Assembly: GCF_041504345.1 (NCBI RefSeq)
Contig: NZ_CP167894.1
Coordinates: forward strand, 1,116,001 to 1,180,000
Direction: 5' to 3'
DNA from: Vibrio sp. BS-M-Sm-2
GTDB taxonomy: Bacteria > Pseudomonadota > Gammaproteobacteria > Enterobacterales > Vibrionaceae
Length of the DNA stretch: 64,000 bases
How positions within the stretch are numbered: position 1 is the stretch's first letter; each line of letters opens with the position of its first letter. Below are positions 47,801 to 55,921 of this stretch, piece by piece. The notes below the pieces were generated by a model. That model was not told where the DNA came from. It was given only the letters and a program-made list of their open reading frames with translations, and did not search any database. The position numbers and the translations under genes are program-made.

Positions 47801-48327
47801 CTGAGCTCTTCTGCGACCTTAATACGATCTTGCGTTCTCTGTGATTCAACTTTTAGTCGATTAACTTGCTCTTCAAGTTCGCGAACATAGTCTGATGGGT
47901 CTTCTGGTTTGACGAACTTCTGAATTTTAAAGCCTTTTGCCGTACTTCCACCGAAAGTAATATGGAACCACATGGACAAGGCATGGCCTACCATTAGTGC
48001 TTTAAGTGCATCTCTGTGAGTGCTACTGTCAAAGATATGTGTTGCGTTATTTCCAAGCTTGCGAATTGTATGAAAGGCATCTCGAACGTTATCATCAAGA
48101 CGAAGAACGCTGTCTAGCTCTTTGAGCAAGTCTATTTGCCTGACATTAGCGCCAGACTCAACGCCAACTCGAGAAGCAATGGTCTGAGCAATCGCTTCAC
48201 CAAGTTGTCGAATATTAACCAACGTCGTATTTGGAAATGGGACAAAATTCCGCTCTGCACTCTCGGCTAATTTAAAAAGCCAATCTTGATGTGATCTTAG
48301 AAAATCAAAATTACTGAAGTCTGCCAT
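44893..48327 (-). CDS. hsdR: Type I restriction enzyme nuclease/translocase HsdR
   Basis: A 1,144-residue EcoEI-like HsdR. Parts in order: DUF4145-like N terminus (residues 1-130, FHTIRKLGNNATHIFDSSTH), a coiled coil (about 140-215), the PD-(D/E)xK nuclease (ADYALFMGMTLVATIEAKKS), then the SF2 helicase with Walker A MATGTGKTKTCIALVYRLL, DECHRGY and TTGVDVPSICNLVFLRRVNS, and the C-terminal HsdM-binding domain (PPKEFAKELKAMNTEDVASW). It cuts unmethylated DNA after translocation. Six bp separate it from the Mrr-like gene. Confidence 0.96.
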   Translation of the reverse strand: MADFSNFDFLRSHQDWLFKLAESAERNFVPFPNTTLVNIRQLGEAIAQTIASRVGVESGANVRQIDLLKELDSVLRLDDNVRDAFHTIRKLGNNATHIFDSSTHRDALKALMVGHALSMWFHITFGGSTAKGFKIQKFVKPEDPSDYVRELEEQVNRLKVESQRTQDRIKVAEELSKVEADKAQAEKLRAEQMAEEKAIWEELAEEHENTLSSYRLKMDKANIVYFQAFRSKSKEDQVSEIQRIEKSPFEMDEAETRVIIDQQLVDAGWEADTENLRYSKGAKPEPNKNRAIAEWPTNSGPADYALFMGMTLVATIEAKKSAKNVYGAIDQAKRYAKGIHNLPSNVEVANYNEFLVPVVFATNGRAYLKQLKQESGIWFLDVRDNTNRRKALKGWYTPAELKEYLRQTPQKANAELNGMGFEYELKLRDYQKEAILSVEQAIKEGEEKALVAMATGTGKTKTCIALVYRLLKAQRFRRILFLVDRSALGVQASVDFGEVRMENLNTFADTFDVMGMEPDKAPKAVPDDDTKVHVATVQGLVKRIMYPSGNGSKPGVGQYDCIVVDECHRGYLLDRELSDTEIKFRDQKDYMSKYRAVIEYFDAFKVGLTATPAIHTVDIFGEPVFSYSYTEAVIDGYLVDHLPPVRIHTKLNTEGINYQVNEEVQVYDPQTQQFDLIHTPDELDFEVADFNRKVIAPEFTKVICKWLIESDSLNPYSQEKSLIFCVTDRHADEVVEALKQACEDYHGEVEDDAIQKITGASDKPLEKIRLFKNDRLPNIAVTVDLLTTGVDVPSICNLVFLRRVNSRILFEQMLGRATRRCDEIGKERFRIYDAVDIYKQLEKVNTMKPVVTKVDVTFSELEQEITKGGDTKLQELAKDQFLAKLQSKKNYLTPLQQHEFERIVGKPPKEFAKELKAMNTEDVASWFVSHPGLGELLDMKVQGGSGRNKIVISDKPDDVTGTSTGYGSGQKPEDYLSSFSAFVNANSNRMVALQTVIQRPWELTRTDLKQLVVELEKNEFREEELKVAWKEVKNEDIAARIIGFIRQAAIGEALIPYEQRVDKALQKILAIRAWKTPQREWLETIAAQMKTNIVVDESNLNEGIFKQRLGGIQRAHKLFEQPVVDVLAQFNRALWSNDDLQVTA

Positions 48328-48333
48328 GACGTA

Positions 48334-49239
48334 TTATCCTTCAAAAAACTCTTCATCAATGCGTTTGATATAAATTATTTGCTCGTCTCGGCTACCTATG
48401 TTGTAGCGAAGCATTAGCTTAGCCAACTCCTTGCCATTGATAAGCACGATACGCATACCTAAATCTTTAGCTGTTTGTGAGGCTGAGGATGTAAAATCGG
48501 AAGTAGTAATGAAGATACCCTTTTGCGCTTTCTTTAAGTTAAGGGCACCAAAGAAATCCCGTATTTCACTAGAGCCTACATTGTTGCCCTCTGCATAACG
48601 CTTAGCTTGTATGTAAACCTGATCTACACCTAGAGGGTCTTGGTTGATGACTCCATCGACACCATTATCACCACTTTTACCAAGGGTGTGAGCCATACCC
48701 TCATCACTTCCGCCATAACCCATTGCTAGTAGCAGGTCGATCAGTAGTTGCTCAAAAAAGGCTGGAGATACTTTACGTGTTCGGGTCAAAATGTCAGAGG
48801 CTAACGCGTCGTTAATCTGTTTATAAGCAGCTCTTAGCACTTCATCTGGCGTCGCATCATTATCAGACACAGTTGTATCTTCGACTTTGTCTGAATCACC
48901 GTTCTTTTGTTTAGTGAACGCATTGAAGTCATCAAAACGTTTAAGGTAATGATTATTAATCTCTTCGTCACTATTTAGAGCATCTTTCCCCAAGTCTGTT
49001 ATCACGAAATGACCACGCCTTGTGGAATCCAAAAGCCCAGCTTTGGCTAGATAGGTTTTGGCCCATCCAACTCGGTTGGTGAATGCAGCTTGTCGCCCGC
49101 TAGGAAGAAGCTCCGTTCTTTCTTCTTCTGATAGATTGAATTGCTCAGCTAGCAAGTCGATGGTGTTGCTTAGCTTAACTTCTTCATTCTTGGCAGCCTC
49201 TAACACTGGCTTCATTAACTCTTGATAACTTGGAAGCAT
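48334..49239 (-). CDS. mrr: Mrr-like restriction endonuclease
   Basis: A 301-residue protein of the Mrr family, which cuts modified DNA (type IV restriction). The N-terminal winged-helix domain (about residues 1-90: YQELMKPVLEAAKNEEVKLS, TNRVGWAKTYLAKAGLLDST, GHFVITDLGK) leads to the PD-(D/E)xK catalytic domain: FEQLLIDLLLAMGYGG, the Asp in NGVDGVINQDPLG and QAK in VYIQAKRYAEG. It is the first gene of the six-gene restriction/Septu operon. Its presence next to type I enzymes suggests dual defence. Confidence 0.92.
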   Translation of the reverse strand: MLPSYQELMKPVLEAAKNEEVKLSNTIDLLAEQFNLSEEERTELLPSGRQAAFTNRVGWAKTYLAKAGLLDSTRRGHFVITDLGKDALNSDEEINNHYLKRFDDFNAFTKQKNGDSDKVEDTTVSDNDATPDEVLRAAYKQINDALASDILTRTRKVSPAFFEQLLIDLLLAMGYGGSDEGMAHTLGKSGDNGVDGVINQDPLGVDQVYIQAKRYAEGNNVGSSEIRDFFGALNLKKAQKGIFITTSDFTSSASQTAKDLGMRIVLINGKELAKLMLRYNIGSRDEQIIYIKRIDEEFFEG

Positions 49240-49509
49240 TTTGACACCTAGAGTTGTGGGTTAACCGGTTCAATTTGCAGAGCGCTTCATTTGCTTAAAT
49301 ATAACAAGCTAGTGCCCTGACTAAGATGAACACCTTCTAACCCTAAATTTAACATTCAAGGCATTAATCCACTTTAGCTATTGATTTTAATAGGGTATGA
49401 GAAAACTTAGAGTAGAACAATGATCTCTCTTCCATTATGCAATCTAACGCTTTATTAATAACCACTCAGAGCTGTGAGCACAGCTCTCAACTCAGTGTTT
49501 GCGATACAA
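49240..49509 (-). promoter_or_regulatory. Spacer with operon promoter region and hairpin
   Basis: About 270 bases upstream of the Mrr-like gene. AGAGCTGTG and CACAGCTCT (49468-49487) form a perfect 9-bp hairpin with a two-base loop just after the CoiA-like gene stop, probably its terminator although the T run is weak. TAACCGGTTC near 49261-49270 holds the palindrome AACCGGTT. No gene seen. Confidence 0.45.
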
Positions 49510-51126
49510 CTAAGCTTCAATCTGTTCAAGGTCATCGAGCTCTTCTTGAGCATTTCTTGATAGCATAATGGAGTGCTTATTTACTCGATTAACTAAGACC
49601 TCCGGTAGCTCACTTAAAAGCTCCTTCTTTTGTAGTAAATCGAAGGTAGTCTTAAATGCTTTAGCGAATTCATTTGAGAGTTTTACCATTACATCTAATC
49701 GTTCGAATTTCTGCTCATAATCAAACTCTAGCTCCTTACATTTGCGATCTATTGACTTGAGCTTATTCATTCGTTGATTGATCGTTTGTCGGTAGTCAGA
49801 ACGAGCTAGACAGAAGTCTCTCACCTCAACAAGGTTGTTGGCATAAGTATCGACAAGATCAGCTTCTATCAATTTTTCTTTTACCTGCTTTGTCAATTCG
49901 GTAACTTCATCAGTCAAAATATTTCTTTGTTCAAGAAGTGGAGCAAATGATTCTCGCAACTCATGCCCTTGTTGCTCCAAAACTGCTTTCTTACGTAGAC
50001 CTAAAGACTCAATCTCATCACACAGAAAAAATTTTTCGTGTTCCAAAACCTTTAACTCTTGAGCTAGTTTTTGATGTGTTAGTTGTCTTTCTTCCATCGC
50101 CACGATTTCACTTTGAAATCGTCGATTAAATTCACCCGCTAGTTGTTGTTCAAACTCCTCTTTCTTTTTTCTCAACTCCAGATTCCATTCTCGTTGTAAC
50201 TCCCCTTTTAACTGAATAAGCACGGCTTGGTTTTGCTCATCAAGCTGCTTAAGCCTCGATGTAACCTTCTCTTCTATCTCATATTCAATCTGGGCATGTC
50301 GCGCCTGAACTGAATCTAATAGGGTTTGATGAGAGTCTATCGCTTTCTCCAATTCAGCAAGAATCTCATCCTGAGCATCTTTGCGAAGTTTCATTTTCTC
50401 TAAGCGATCTTCATACTTTTTCTGATGTACTTCGATACGCTCTTCTAACGTTTTCTCTACTTTGTCTTGCTTTATTTCTCGCTCTTCAAGTTTCTTTTCT
50501 GAACGCTTCAAGACTTCAATTTGTTTTCTAACTTTTTCGTGTTTATGCGCTGTACTTTTTGCTATTTCATCAAGGTAATCATTACAGGCATTGAGCGACT
50601 GCGTTCGCACTAAACAGTGCTCTAAAGAGTCGAACTGGTCTAGATAACCACACTCAGAGACATCTATCTCAATGACATTCTTATCATGACTTCGGCAATA
50701 CCAAACTTTATCGTCATCGCATTTGTGCTTATTGGCTATCTCAATCCAATACTGTTCGCTTCCGACCGTCGCCACTAAATCCGGCCTTCTCCCATCCATA
50801 TAGACTTCAATTTTCACATCAGAGACTTGTAGTTCTGCGCAAACATCTGGGGTAATCCATCCCGTATCAAGCGGTATAGGTATCTTTCCGGCTTTTGCAA
50901 AATACTCTTTGGCAGTTAAATGAAGTTGCGTCTCGTACGCCAAAACACATGCTTCGTCAAAATAGTGAGAAAAGTGCCAAGCTTTCTTTTGTCCCTTATT
51001 CGCAACTAATTTAGCTCCACAGCAAGCGCATACAACATTGGCTTGAAGACCACGATCGACGTCCTCAATTGACACCGACTCTTTGGTGTCTTGATATACC
51101 GCTCTTGTGATGTGAATTTCACTCAT
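49510..51126 (-). CDS. CoiA-like nuclease with long coiled coil
   Basis: A 538-residue protein. The N terminus (residues about 25-60) is a zinc-ribbon-like CoiA head, VVCACCGAKLVANKGQKKAW followed by HFSHYFDEAC. Next is a nuclease-like segment with RRPDLVATVGSEQYWIEIAN and K (Asp, then Glu-x-x-x-Lys), then two extra Cys-bearing stretches. Residues about 195-470 are an almost unbroken coiled coil rich in Glu, Lys and Gln. CoiA is a competence-linked nuclease-fold protein; the coiled-coil version next to a defence operon suggests an anti-phage or DNA-processing role, which is inference. The ATG at 51126 has GGAG six bases upstream. Divergent from the WYL gene. Confidence 0.72.
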   Translation of the reverse strand: MSEIHITRAVYQDTKESVSIEDVDRGLQANVVCACCGAKLVANKGQKKAWHFSHYFDEACVLAYETQLHLTAKEYFAKAGKIPIPLDTGWITPDVCAELQVSDVKIEVYMDGRRPDLVATVGSEQYWIEIANKHKCDDDKVWYCRSHDKNVIEIDVSECGYLDQFDSLEHCLVRTQSLNACNDYLDEIAKSTAHKHEKVRKQIEVLKRSEKKLEEREIKQDKVEKTLEERIEVHQKKYEDRLEKMKLRKDAQDEILAELEKAIDSHQTLLDSVQARHAQIEYEIEEKVTSRLKQLDEQNQAVLIQLKGELQREWNLELRKKKEEFEQQLAGEFNRRFQSEIVAMEERQLTHQKLAQELKVLEHEKFFLCDEIESLGLRKKAVLEQQGHELRESFAPLLEQRNILTDEVTELTKQVKEKLIEADLVDTYANNLVEVRDFCLARSDYRQTINQRMNKLKSIDRKCKELEFDYEQKFERLDVMVKLSNEFAKAFKTTFDLLQKKELLSELPEVLVNRVNKHSIMLSRNAQEELDDLEQIEA

Positions 51127-51146
51127 GGTTTTCTCCTCAACTGCCC

Positions 51147-51181
51147 TTGACGTAATATTGACCAGAAAATAATATGACGTC
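51147..51181 (+). promoter_or_regulatory. Promoter of the WYL gene with overlapping inverted repeat
   Basis: TTGACG (51147-51152), 17 bases, TAATAT (51170-51175): a strong sigma-70 promoter. An inverted repeat, GACGTAATATT (51149-51159) and AATATGACGTC (51171-51181), matches at 10 of 11 positions across an 11-bp spacer and covers both promoter boxes. This is the expected place for repression, perhaps by the WYL protein itself, as for BrxR/CapW-type regulators. Confidence 0.7.
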
Positions 51182-51241
51182 ACAGGCTACAGGTAAACAC
51201 TGATTACATACACATGTAGCATAAACAAGCAGGAGTGAGTT

Positions 51242-52095
51242 ATGAGTAAGTGGCCTATTAGATGGGATCTTTTATTTCGATACAGAATGATCGAAGTTAT
51301 CGTACTTTGGGAGGGCAGGTTAAATACCAATCATTTGATAAAAAGCTTTGGTATCGGTAGACAGCAAGCATCTAAAGACATCAACACTTACCTGGCAGAA
51401 GTTGCTCCTGGAAACCTTGTTTACGATAAAAAGATCAAAGGGTATAAACCCAGTGAGACCTTTACACCTAAGCTTACCAGTGGTCATGCTGATGAATACT
51501 TGCACATACTGTCTCGAAGTGAGGATATGACAGTAACTTTTGATGAGCTTGATATGGGCTTCGAGCATACAGCGATGGTGCGGCCCATCACCCGTAATAT
51601 TTCACCAGAAGTATTACGACCTTTAGTTCAAGCCATTCGAGAAAAAAACGTGTCGATATTTGCTACACACCACTGAAGGATGGTAACAAAGTTGAGAGGA
51701 TCATTTCCCCCCACACATTAGTTTGTACTCCTCTTCGCTGGCATGTACGAGCATACTGTGAATACGCTAATGATTATCGTGACTTTGTACTTAGTCGAAT
51801 TCACGAAGTACCGGACTTAAACGACCACGCAGTACACAATAAATCGAATGATAAACTTTGGAATACTGAAGTTAACGTAAAGCTTAGTCCTGATCTCCGT
51901 TTTAATGAAAACCAAAAAGCCGTCATTGAAAAAGATTTTGGAATGGTGAATGGTGTATTAAATATACCCACCAATGCATCGCTAATACGCTACGTCCTAG
52001 ACACTTATAACATCAACACCCATATATTGGATTCAAACCCTCAAGGACAACAAATTGTCGTTAATAACATGAACGAGCTTTTAGAGTTCTTGTAA
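51242..52095 (+). pseudogene. WYL-domain transcriptional regulator, frameshifted
   Basis: Two frames form a winged-helix/WYL regulator of about 284 residues. The first (51242-51676) has the HTH head (WPIRWDLLFRYRMIEVIVLW, RQQASKDINTYLAEV) and ends prematurely at ATHH-stop. The second continues with the WYL domain (VERIISPHTLVCTPLRWHVR, AYCEYANDYRDFVLSRI) to TAA at 52093. An eighth A in the A7 run at 51642-51648 would give REKKRVDICYTPLKDG, a normal family sequence. The family includes BrxR and CapW, repressors of defence operons. It is divergent from the CoiA-like gene and downstream of a strong promoter with an operator-like repeat. Confidence 0.8.
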
Positions 52096-52166
52096 CGGCT
52101 CCTACTCAAAGTAGTCGACCTCATTATTCATTTACTCCTAAATGAGGCGACTATATTACAACTGAC

Positions 52167-54422
52167 TTATACCCTTTCACTAAGCGCTTTAGCTACATTC
52201 GACGCTCGCCACTCTCTTATTAATCGTTCAATATCGACTCGTTGACCAGTTCGTGAATCAATACAGGTATCTTGAAAGTTAGCCTGATACTGTTTTGAGT
52301 CTATCATAGCCTCCACCAGCTCAGCTTCATCAAGTTCAATCGCTAACATCAATGGTGTGTATCCAAGCATAGCAGTGTCATGCTTGGCATTGGGATCTGC
52401 CCCTTCCTCTATAAGCAATTTCGCTATTTGCCGAAACCCATCTGCTGAAGTGTATTTTAGGATATTACCGATCTCAGTTTTCTTCACTACCTCGTGTATA
52501 CTTTGAAAAACTGGGTCGCTGTCTTGTTTTGCCATTACTGTTTTTAAATGCTCAAGATCATGAGGCAATAGTCCTGCAGAGTGAGCGCGTACCGATTGCA
52601 AGTTCATTTTAGAATATTTCATCTTTTCCCAATGCCCTGCATTGAGATGAGGCCGAGTATGATGTGCTATTAAGCCTATGGCTGTAAATAGCGGGGTTTC
52701 CCCAATAGTGTCATGTCTTCTATCAACTGAAGCCCCCATCTCAATTAGTTTCCTTACAACACCTATTCGACCTGTCTGAATAGCGCAGCCGAGGGGAGAC
52801 AGTTTTTTCTTTTCCGTTAGAGTATCCAGTACACTTCTCTTATGTGGCTTCTGGCTCAGTAGCTGGAATAATTCTTCCTTCATTGAATTCAAAGGCATCA
52901 CGTTAGCTTGCATTGATTGGATAGCTAACAGAATTGCCGACTCATTGCGTGATGACAGTCGGTTAACGTCTGCACTTGAATTTAGAAGAGTCGAGATAGC
53001 ATTTACATCCTCAAGCATCGAGAAATAAACCAACTGTGGCATTTGTTTTACTAACCCACCTTCCATTCCAACAGAGAGTACTTTGTTTGGTTTTTCAATA
53101 TCTAGTTGGTGAGTCGTTTCATCCACCATCCATACCCCATTTGTGTCATGTGGATTTGCAGGATATGACGCACCTGGGAAGAACGAGTCTCTAGTAAAGA
53201 AAGCACTGAAATACTGACTAAATGCAGCAATTTCCCAACTTTCAATCTCTTGTGGTTTCGCTTTGTCCTCATCACCACTATGCTCTGATGGCATTAGATC
53301 TATCTTTAACACCACAGCCATTCGCCTCAAACGGTTAATGAACCTTTTGTTTGGTTTAGGACATCGACATGCTGTAACGATCGCCTCGATAATAATCTTC
53401 TCGGCATTTTCCCCTTGCCTATAGATCACCTGTTCAAATGCTAACTTATACTCATCAACCGCTGCGAGTAGCTCTCCTGAATGCAACAAGTAACGAGCAT
53501 TCATCCAATGGTAGTAGTATGTCGCTTCTTTATTGATATCGAGCTTCTCTTGTTGCGACCTAAGTTGATCCAGTAATTCGAAACAGCGCCCTTGGCTATC
53601 TGCAACTTTAAGTGTTCTTAACCTAAGTAAATCAAACAACCCCAATGCTAAAGGAGATGTAGCTTCATATTTTATCGTTCCTTGCTGAAGCAGGTTGAGT
53701 AGTTGACTAACCAGTTTCTCTAAGCACTGTTTGGGGGAGCTATGTCTAAGTAGAGCGAGGTCGGTATAACCACTACGATAAAAAAAGTAATCCCACAGGC
53801 GAGCGGTTATCAGTCTGGCCTTAAAAGCCCCCCAACTATTTCCTCGTTGCCAACTTTCCCCAAGAGAAGTAATACTGGAGAGTTTAGGTAACTCAGCTCC
53901 AGGGCCTAGTGCCCATGCCCTCAAACACTCCTTTTGAGACTCTGTGCTATTTATTAGGAACTGCTGCCACTCCATTGAATTCTCAAGGTTCTCTAAAACA
54001 AGTGACATCAAGGTCTTGTCGCTCCAAGCAATATCTCTCGATGTAAGCCTCATACCATTTAAAGAACTAAAACAAATCTCAGCGACAGCGAATGTCATAA
54101 AGTAGCGATCAATAAACTGTTGAGCTAGATTGGCATCTACCCCGTCGAGAGGTACTGACTTTATCAAGTTTAAATAAAACTCTGTAACCCTCTCAAATTG
54201 CTCCAGCACATGATCGGCAAAGTAAATATTGACACATTTTGTAAGGGGATCGTGGATTAGGCTTTTCTTCAAAGCCTCCAAATGAAATGGATTTATTTCT
54301 GTGTTTTTACATGCATCATCAATCTTCTTACCTGCTAAAGCTTTGGTTCCTAGACCTTTAGCAAATTCTCTAAGTAAATGCTGTACAGAGTAATACGGCG
54401 TGTTATTTGTTTTATTAGTCAT
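52167..54422 (-). CDS. Large ankyrin-repeat protein, HicA-like partner
   Basis: A 751-residue cytosolic protein. The first 460 residues are helical and unrecognised (LREFAKGLGTKALAGKKIDD, FNLIKSVPL-like region, WQRGNSWGAFKARLITARLW). The last 290 contain at least four ankyrin-like repeats, such as LGCAIQTGRIGVVRKLIEMG, GETPLFTAIGLIAHH and YTPLMLAIELDEAELVEAMI. It overlaps the small HicA-like gene upstream by 4 bp (ATGA), so the two are translated together. Place in a defence island suggests a defence or toxin/antitoxin-like function, but nothing in the sequence proves it. Confidence 0.75.
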   Translation of the reverse strand: MTNKTNNTPYYSVQHLLREFAKGLGTKALAGKKIDDACKNTEINPFHLEALKKSLIHDPLTKCVNIYFADHVLEQFERVTEFYLNLIKSVPLDGVDANLAQQFIDRYFMTFAVAEICFSSLNGMRLTSRDIAWSDKTLMSLVLENLENSMEWQQFLINSTESQKECLRAWALGPGAELPKLSSITSLGESWQRGNSWGAFKARLITARLWDYFFYRSGYTDLALLRHSSPKQCLEKLVSQLLNLLQQGTIKYEATSPLALGLFDLLRLRTLKVADSQGRCFELLDQLRSQQEKLDINKEATYYYHWMNARYLLHSGELLAAVDEYKLAFEQVIYRQGENAEKIIIEAIVTACRCPKPNKRFINRLRRMAVVLKIDLMPSEHSGDEDKAKPQEIESWEIAAFSQYFSAFFTRDSFFPGASYPANPHDTNGVWMVDETTHQLDIEKPNKVLSVGMEGGLVKQMPQLVYFSMLEDVNAISTLLNSSADVNRLSSRNESAILLAIQSMQANVMPLNSMKEELFQLLSQKPHKRSVLDTLTEKKKLSPLGCAIQTGRIGVVRKLIEMGASVDRRHDTIGETPLFTAIGLIAHHTRPHLNAGHWEKMKYSKMNLQSVRAHSAGLLPHDLEHLKTVMAKQDSDPVFQSIHEVVKKTEIGNILKYTSADGFRQIAKLLIEEGADPNAKHDTAMLGYTPLMLAIELDEAELVEAMIDSKQYQANFQDTCIDSRTGQRVDIERLIREWRASNVAKALSERV

Positions 54423-54613
54423 ACTGAACGTTGAATATCTTTATTAAAGTTTTGAAAAGCTCGTCTATCACTTGGCGTACTTGGCACTGTGAATCGCTTC
54501 CCTGCTGGCGAGAAAATAGAGCCATGTTTTTTACAGCGTTGGAATCGCCAGTTATTTTTCACCAAATGGCAAACCAACTTCTGTATATCCTTGTTATTGC
54601 TATATCTTTTCAT
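54419..54613 (-). CDS. Small HicA-like (dsRBD-fold) protein
   Basis: A 64-residue basic protein. The pattern KDIQKLVCHLVKNNWRFQRC, KKHGSIFSPAGKRFTVPSTP, SDRRAFQNF resembles the HicA mRNA-interferase fold: a helix, then a beta hairpin around a His in KHGSIFSP. HicA toxins have a catalytic His in a comparable GSHH position. No HicB antitoxin follows; instead the 751-residue ankyrin protein overlaps it by 4 bp. The resemblance is by pattern only. Confidence 0.62.
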   Translation of the reverse strand: MKRYSNNKDIQKLVCHLVKNNWRFQRCKKHGSIFSPAGKRFTVPSTPSDRRAFQNFNKDIQRSV

Positions 54614-54650
54614 AATTGATGAGGGGGAAATGTTATCTCCCCCGCACTCC

Positions 54651-54797
54651 CTACGACTGACTGTTTTTCACAGCGGCTGATTGAGCTCTCGCAGCAAAAC
54701 TTCCTTTGGCTACTTGACCACCATTTGCTTTCGCTTGTCCGCCTTGAATACGTGCAGCGGCTGACGGGGTCATTGGTGTTGATTTCGCTTTAGACAT
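54651..54797 (-). CDS. Small SMP-like Ala/Gly-rich protein
   Basis: A 48-residue protein: MSKAKSTPMTPSAAARIQGG, QAKANGGQVAKGSFAARAQS, AAVKNSQS. The TPxAAxRIQ and GGxVxKGSFAARAQSAA pattern is that of small seed-maturation-protein-like (SMP) proteins often carried on plasmids and islands; function unknown. The ATG at 54797 has AGGAG eight bases upstream; a start six bases earlier is too close to it. Confidence 0.75.
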   Translation of the reverse strand: MSKAKSTPMTPSAAARIQGGQAKANGGQVAKGSFAARAQSAAVKNSQS

Positions 54798-54972
54798 GTT
54801 CATTTCTCCTTGTATGTTTGAACACAAACAAGTTAACAATCGCAGCTTAAAAACGCACGGGGGCAACTGGAGAGTTTTTTAATTACTACCCGACCACGCT
54901 AAAAACATAAATAATTTCAGATATATATCATCTTCGTGCACCTACTACTCAACTCATTCTAAGGAGTGTTTC

Positions 54973-55440
54973 ATGCACGATAACAACTACTATTTTGATG
55001 GTCCTGTCACAGCCGACAGGGTGCTCGACGCAGCCGCAGAAATCCTTGCAGCACGGGGCCTCCGAGGCGATCAATATTGCAATCCAGAACTCACTAAAAC
55101 CTACCTTTCTTGCAAATTAAAAGCCTATGAGAGAGAGGTCTTTGCTGTAATGTTTCTTGATAACCAACATCACCTTATTTCATTTGAAGAGCTTTTCTTT
55201 GGCACCATTGACTCAGCCAGTGTCTACCCTAGAGAAGTGGTAAAAGCCGCATTAAAGACAAATGCCGCAGCAGTCATCTTTGCTCACAATCACCCTTCAG
55301 GGGATGCAACACCATCACAAGCTGATAAGGGAATCACTCAAAGACTAAAAGATGCATTAGCTCTGGTGGATATCCGTGTTCTCGATCATATTGTCATTGG
55401 GGATAGCGCCGTCTCTTTTGCAGAAAGGGGGCTACTATGA
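54973..55440 (+). CDS. radC: RadC family JAB-domain protein
   Basis: A 155-residue protein with the MPN/JAMM-like RadC domain: [40 protein letters not shown] and the metal site [16 protein letters not shown] (H-x-H, Ser, Asp). It lacks the N-terminal HhH domain of chromosomal RadC, as the island-borne copies (YfjY-type) do. Its role is uncertain despite the DNA-repair label. AAGGAG lies upstream. It overlaps the next gene by 4 bp (ATGA). Confidence 0.92.
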   Translation: MHDNNYYFDGPVTADRVLDAAAEILAARGLRGDQYCNPELTKTYLSCKLKAYEREVFAVMFLDNQHHLISFEELFFGTIDSASVYPREVVKAALKTNAAAVIFAHNHPSGDATPSQADKGITQRLKDALALVDIRVLDHIVIGDSAVSFAERGLL

Positions 55441-55883
55441 TTCAGAAAAGATATGGAGACATTGCCTTACACGATACCTTTCATCATTGCTTACTCGCGA
55501 TTATCAAGCAGTATGATATCCCTAGTCATGCTCAGCGAATTATTCTTAACTGTAGAGAAACAAGCTACTACAGAACCAAAGAAGGGCTACACCCGGTTGA
55601 AATTCAGCTCTACCGAATATCCCTTTCCACTCCTTGGCAGCTTATCTGTTTAACAAGCTTTTCCTACTCAGATACTCAAAGCCACGAACTAGAACCTGAA
55701 CTCTATTTTCACTTGCCTAACCTTTGGTGCTATCAGCCCGATTGTGGGTCGGTAAGTCTTGAGCACCCCAAAATTAAAACGCTATTAGAAGCGTGGATGC
55801 AAACCTTAGCCTGTCATTTAACGCAGTGTAGTTATGATGATATCCAACTAACAATGACCAGCACCTTTGACGCCACTTCATAG
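55437..55883 (+). CDS. DUF2787 family protein (first copy)
   Basis: A 148-residue protein with the DUF2787 pattern: [60 protein letters not shown]. No known function; members are common in Vibrio islands next to RadC. It is coupled to radC by an ATGA overlap and followed 38 bp later by a second member. Confidence 0.8.
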   Translation: MIQKRYGDIALHDTFHHCLLAIIKQYDIPSHAQRIILNCRETSYYRTKEGLHPVEIQLYRISLSTPWQLICLTSFSYSDTQSHELEPELYFHLPNLWCYQPDCGSVSLEHPKIKTLLEAWMQTLACHLTQCSYDDIQLTMTSTFDATS

Positions 55884-55921
55884 ATCGATACCCCATTATC
55901 ACCAACACTAGGAGACGTAAT

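Noticed and set aside
54617..54655. GGGGGA/TCTCCCCC stem as a terminator
   Set aside because: The stem is short and neither strand has a T run; left unassigned.
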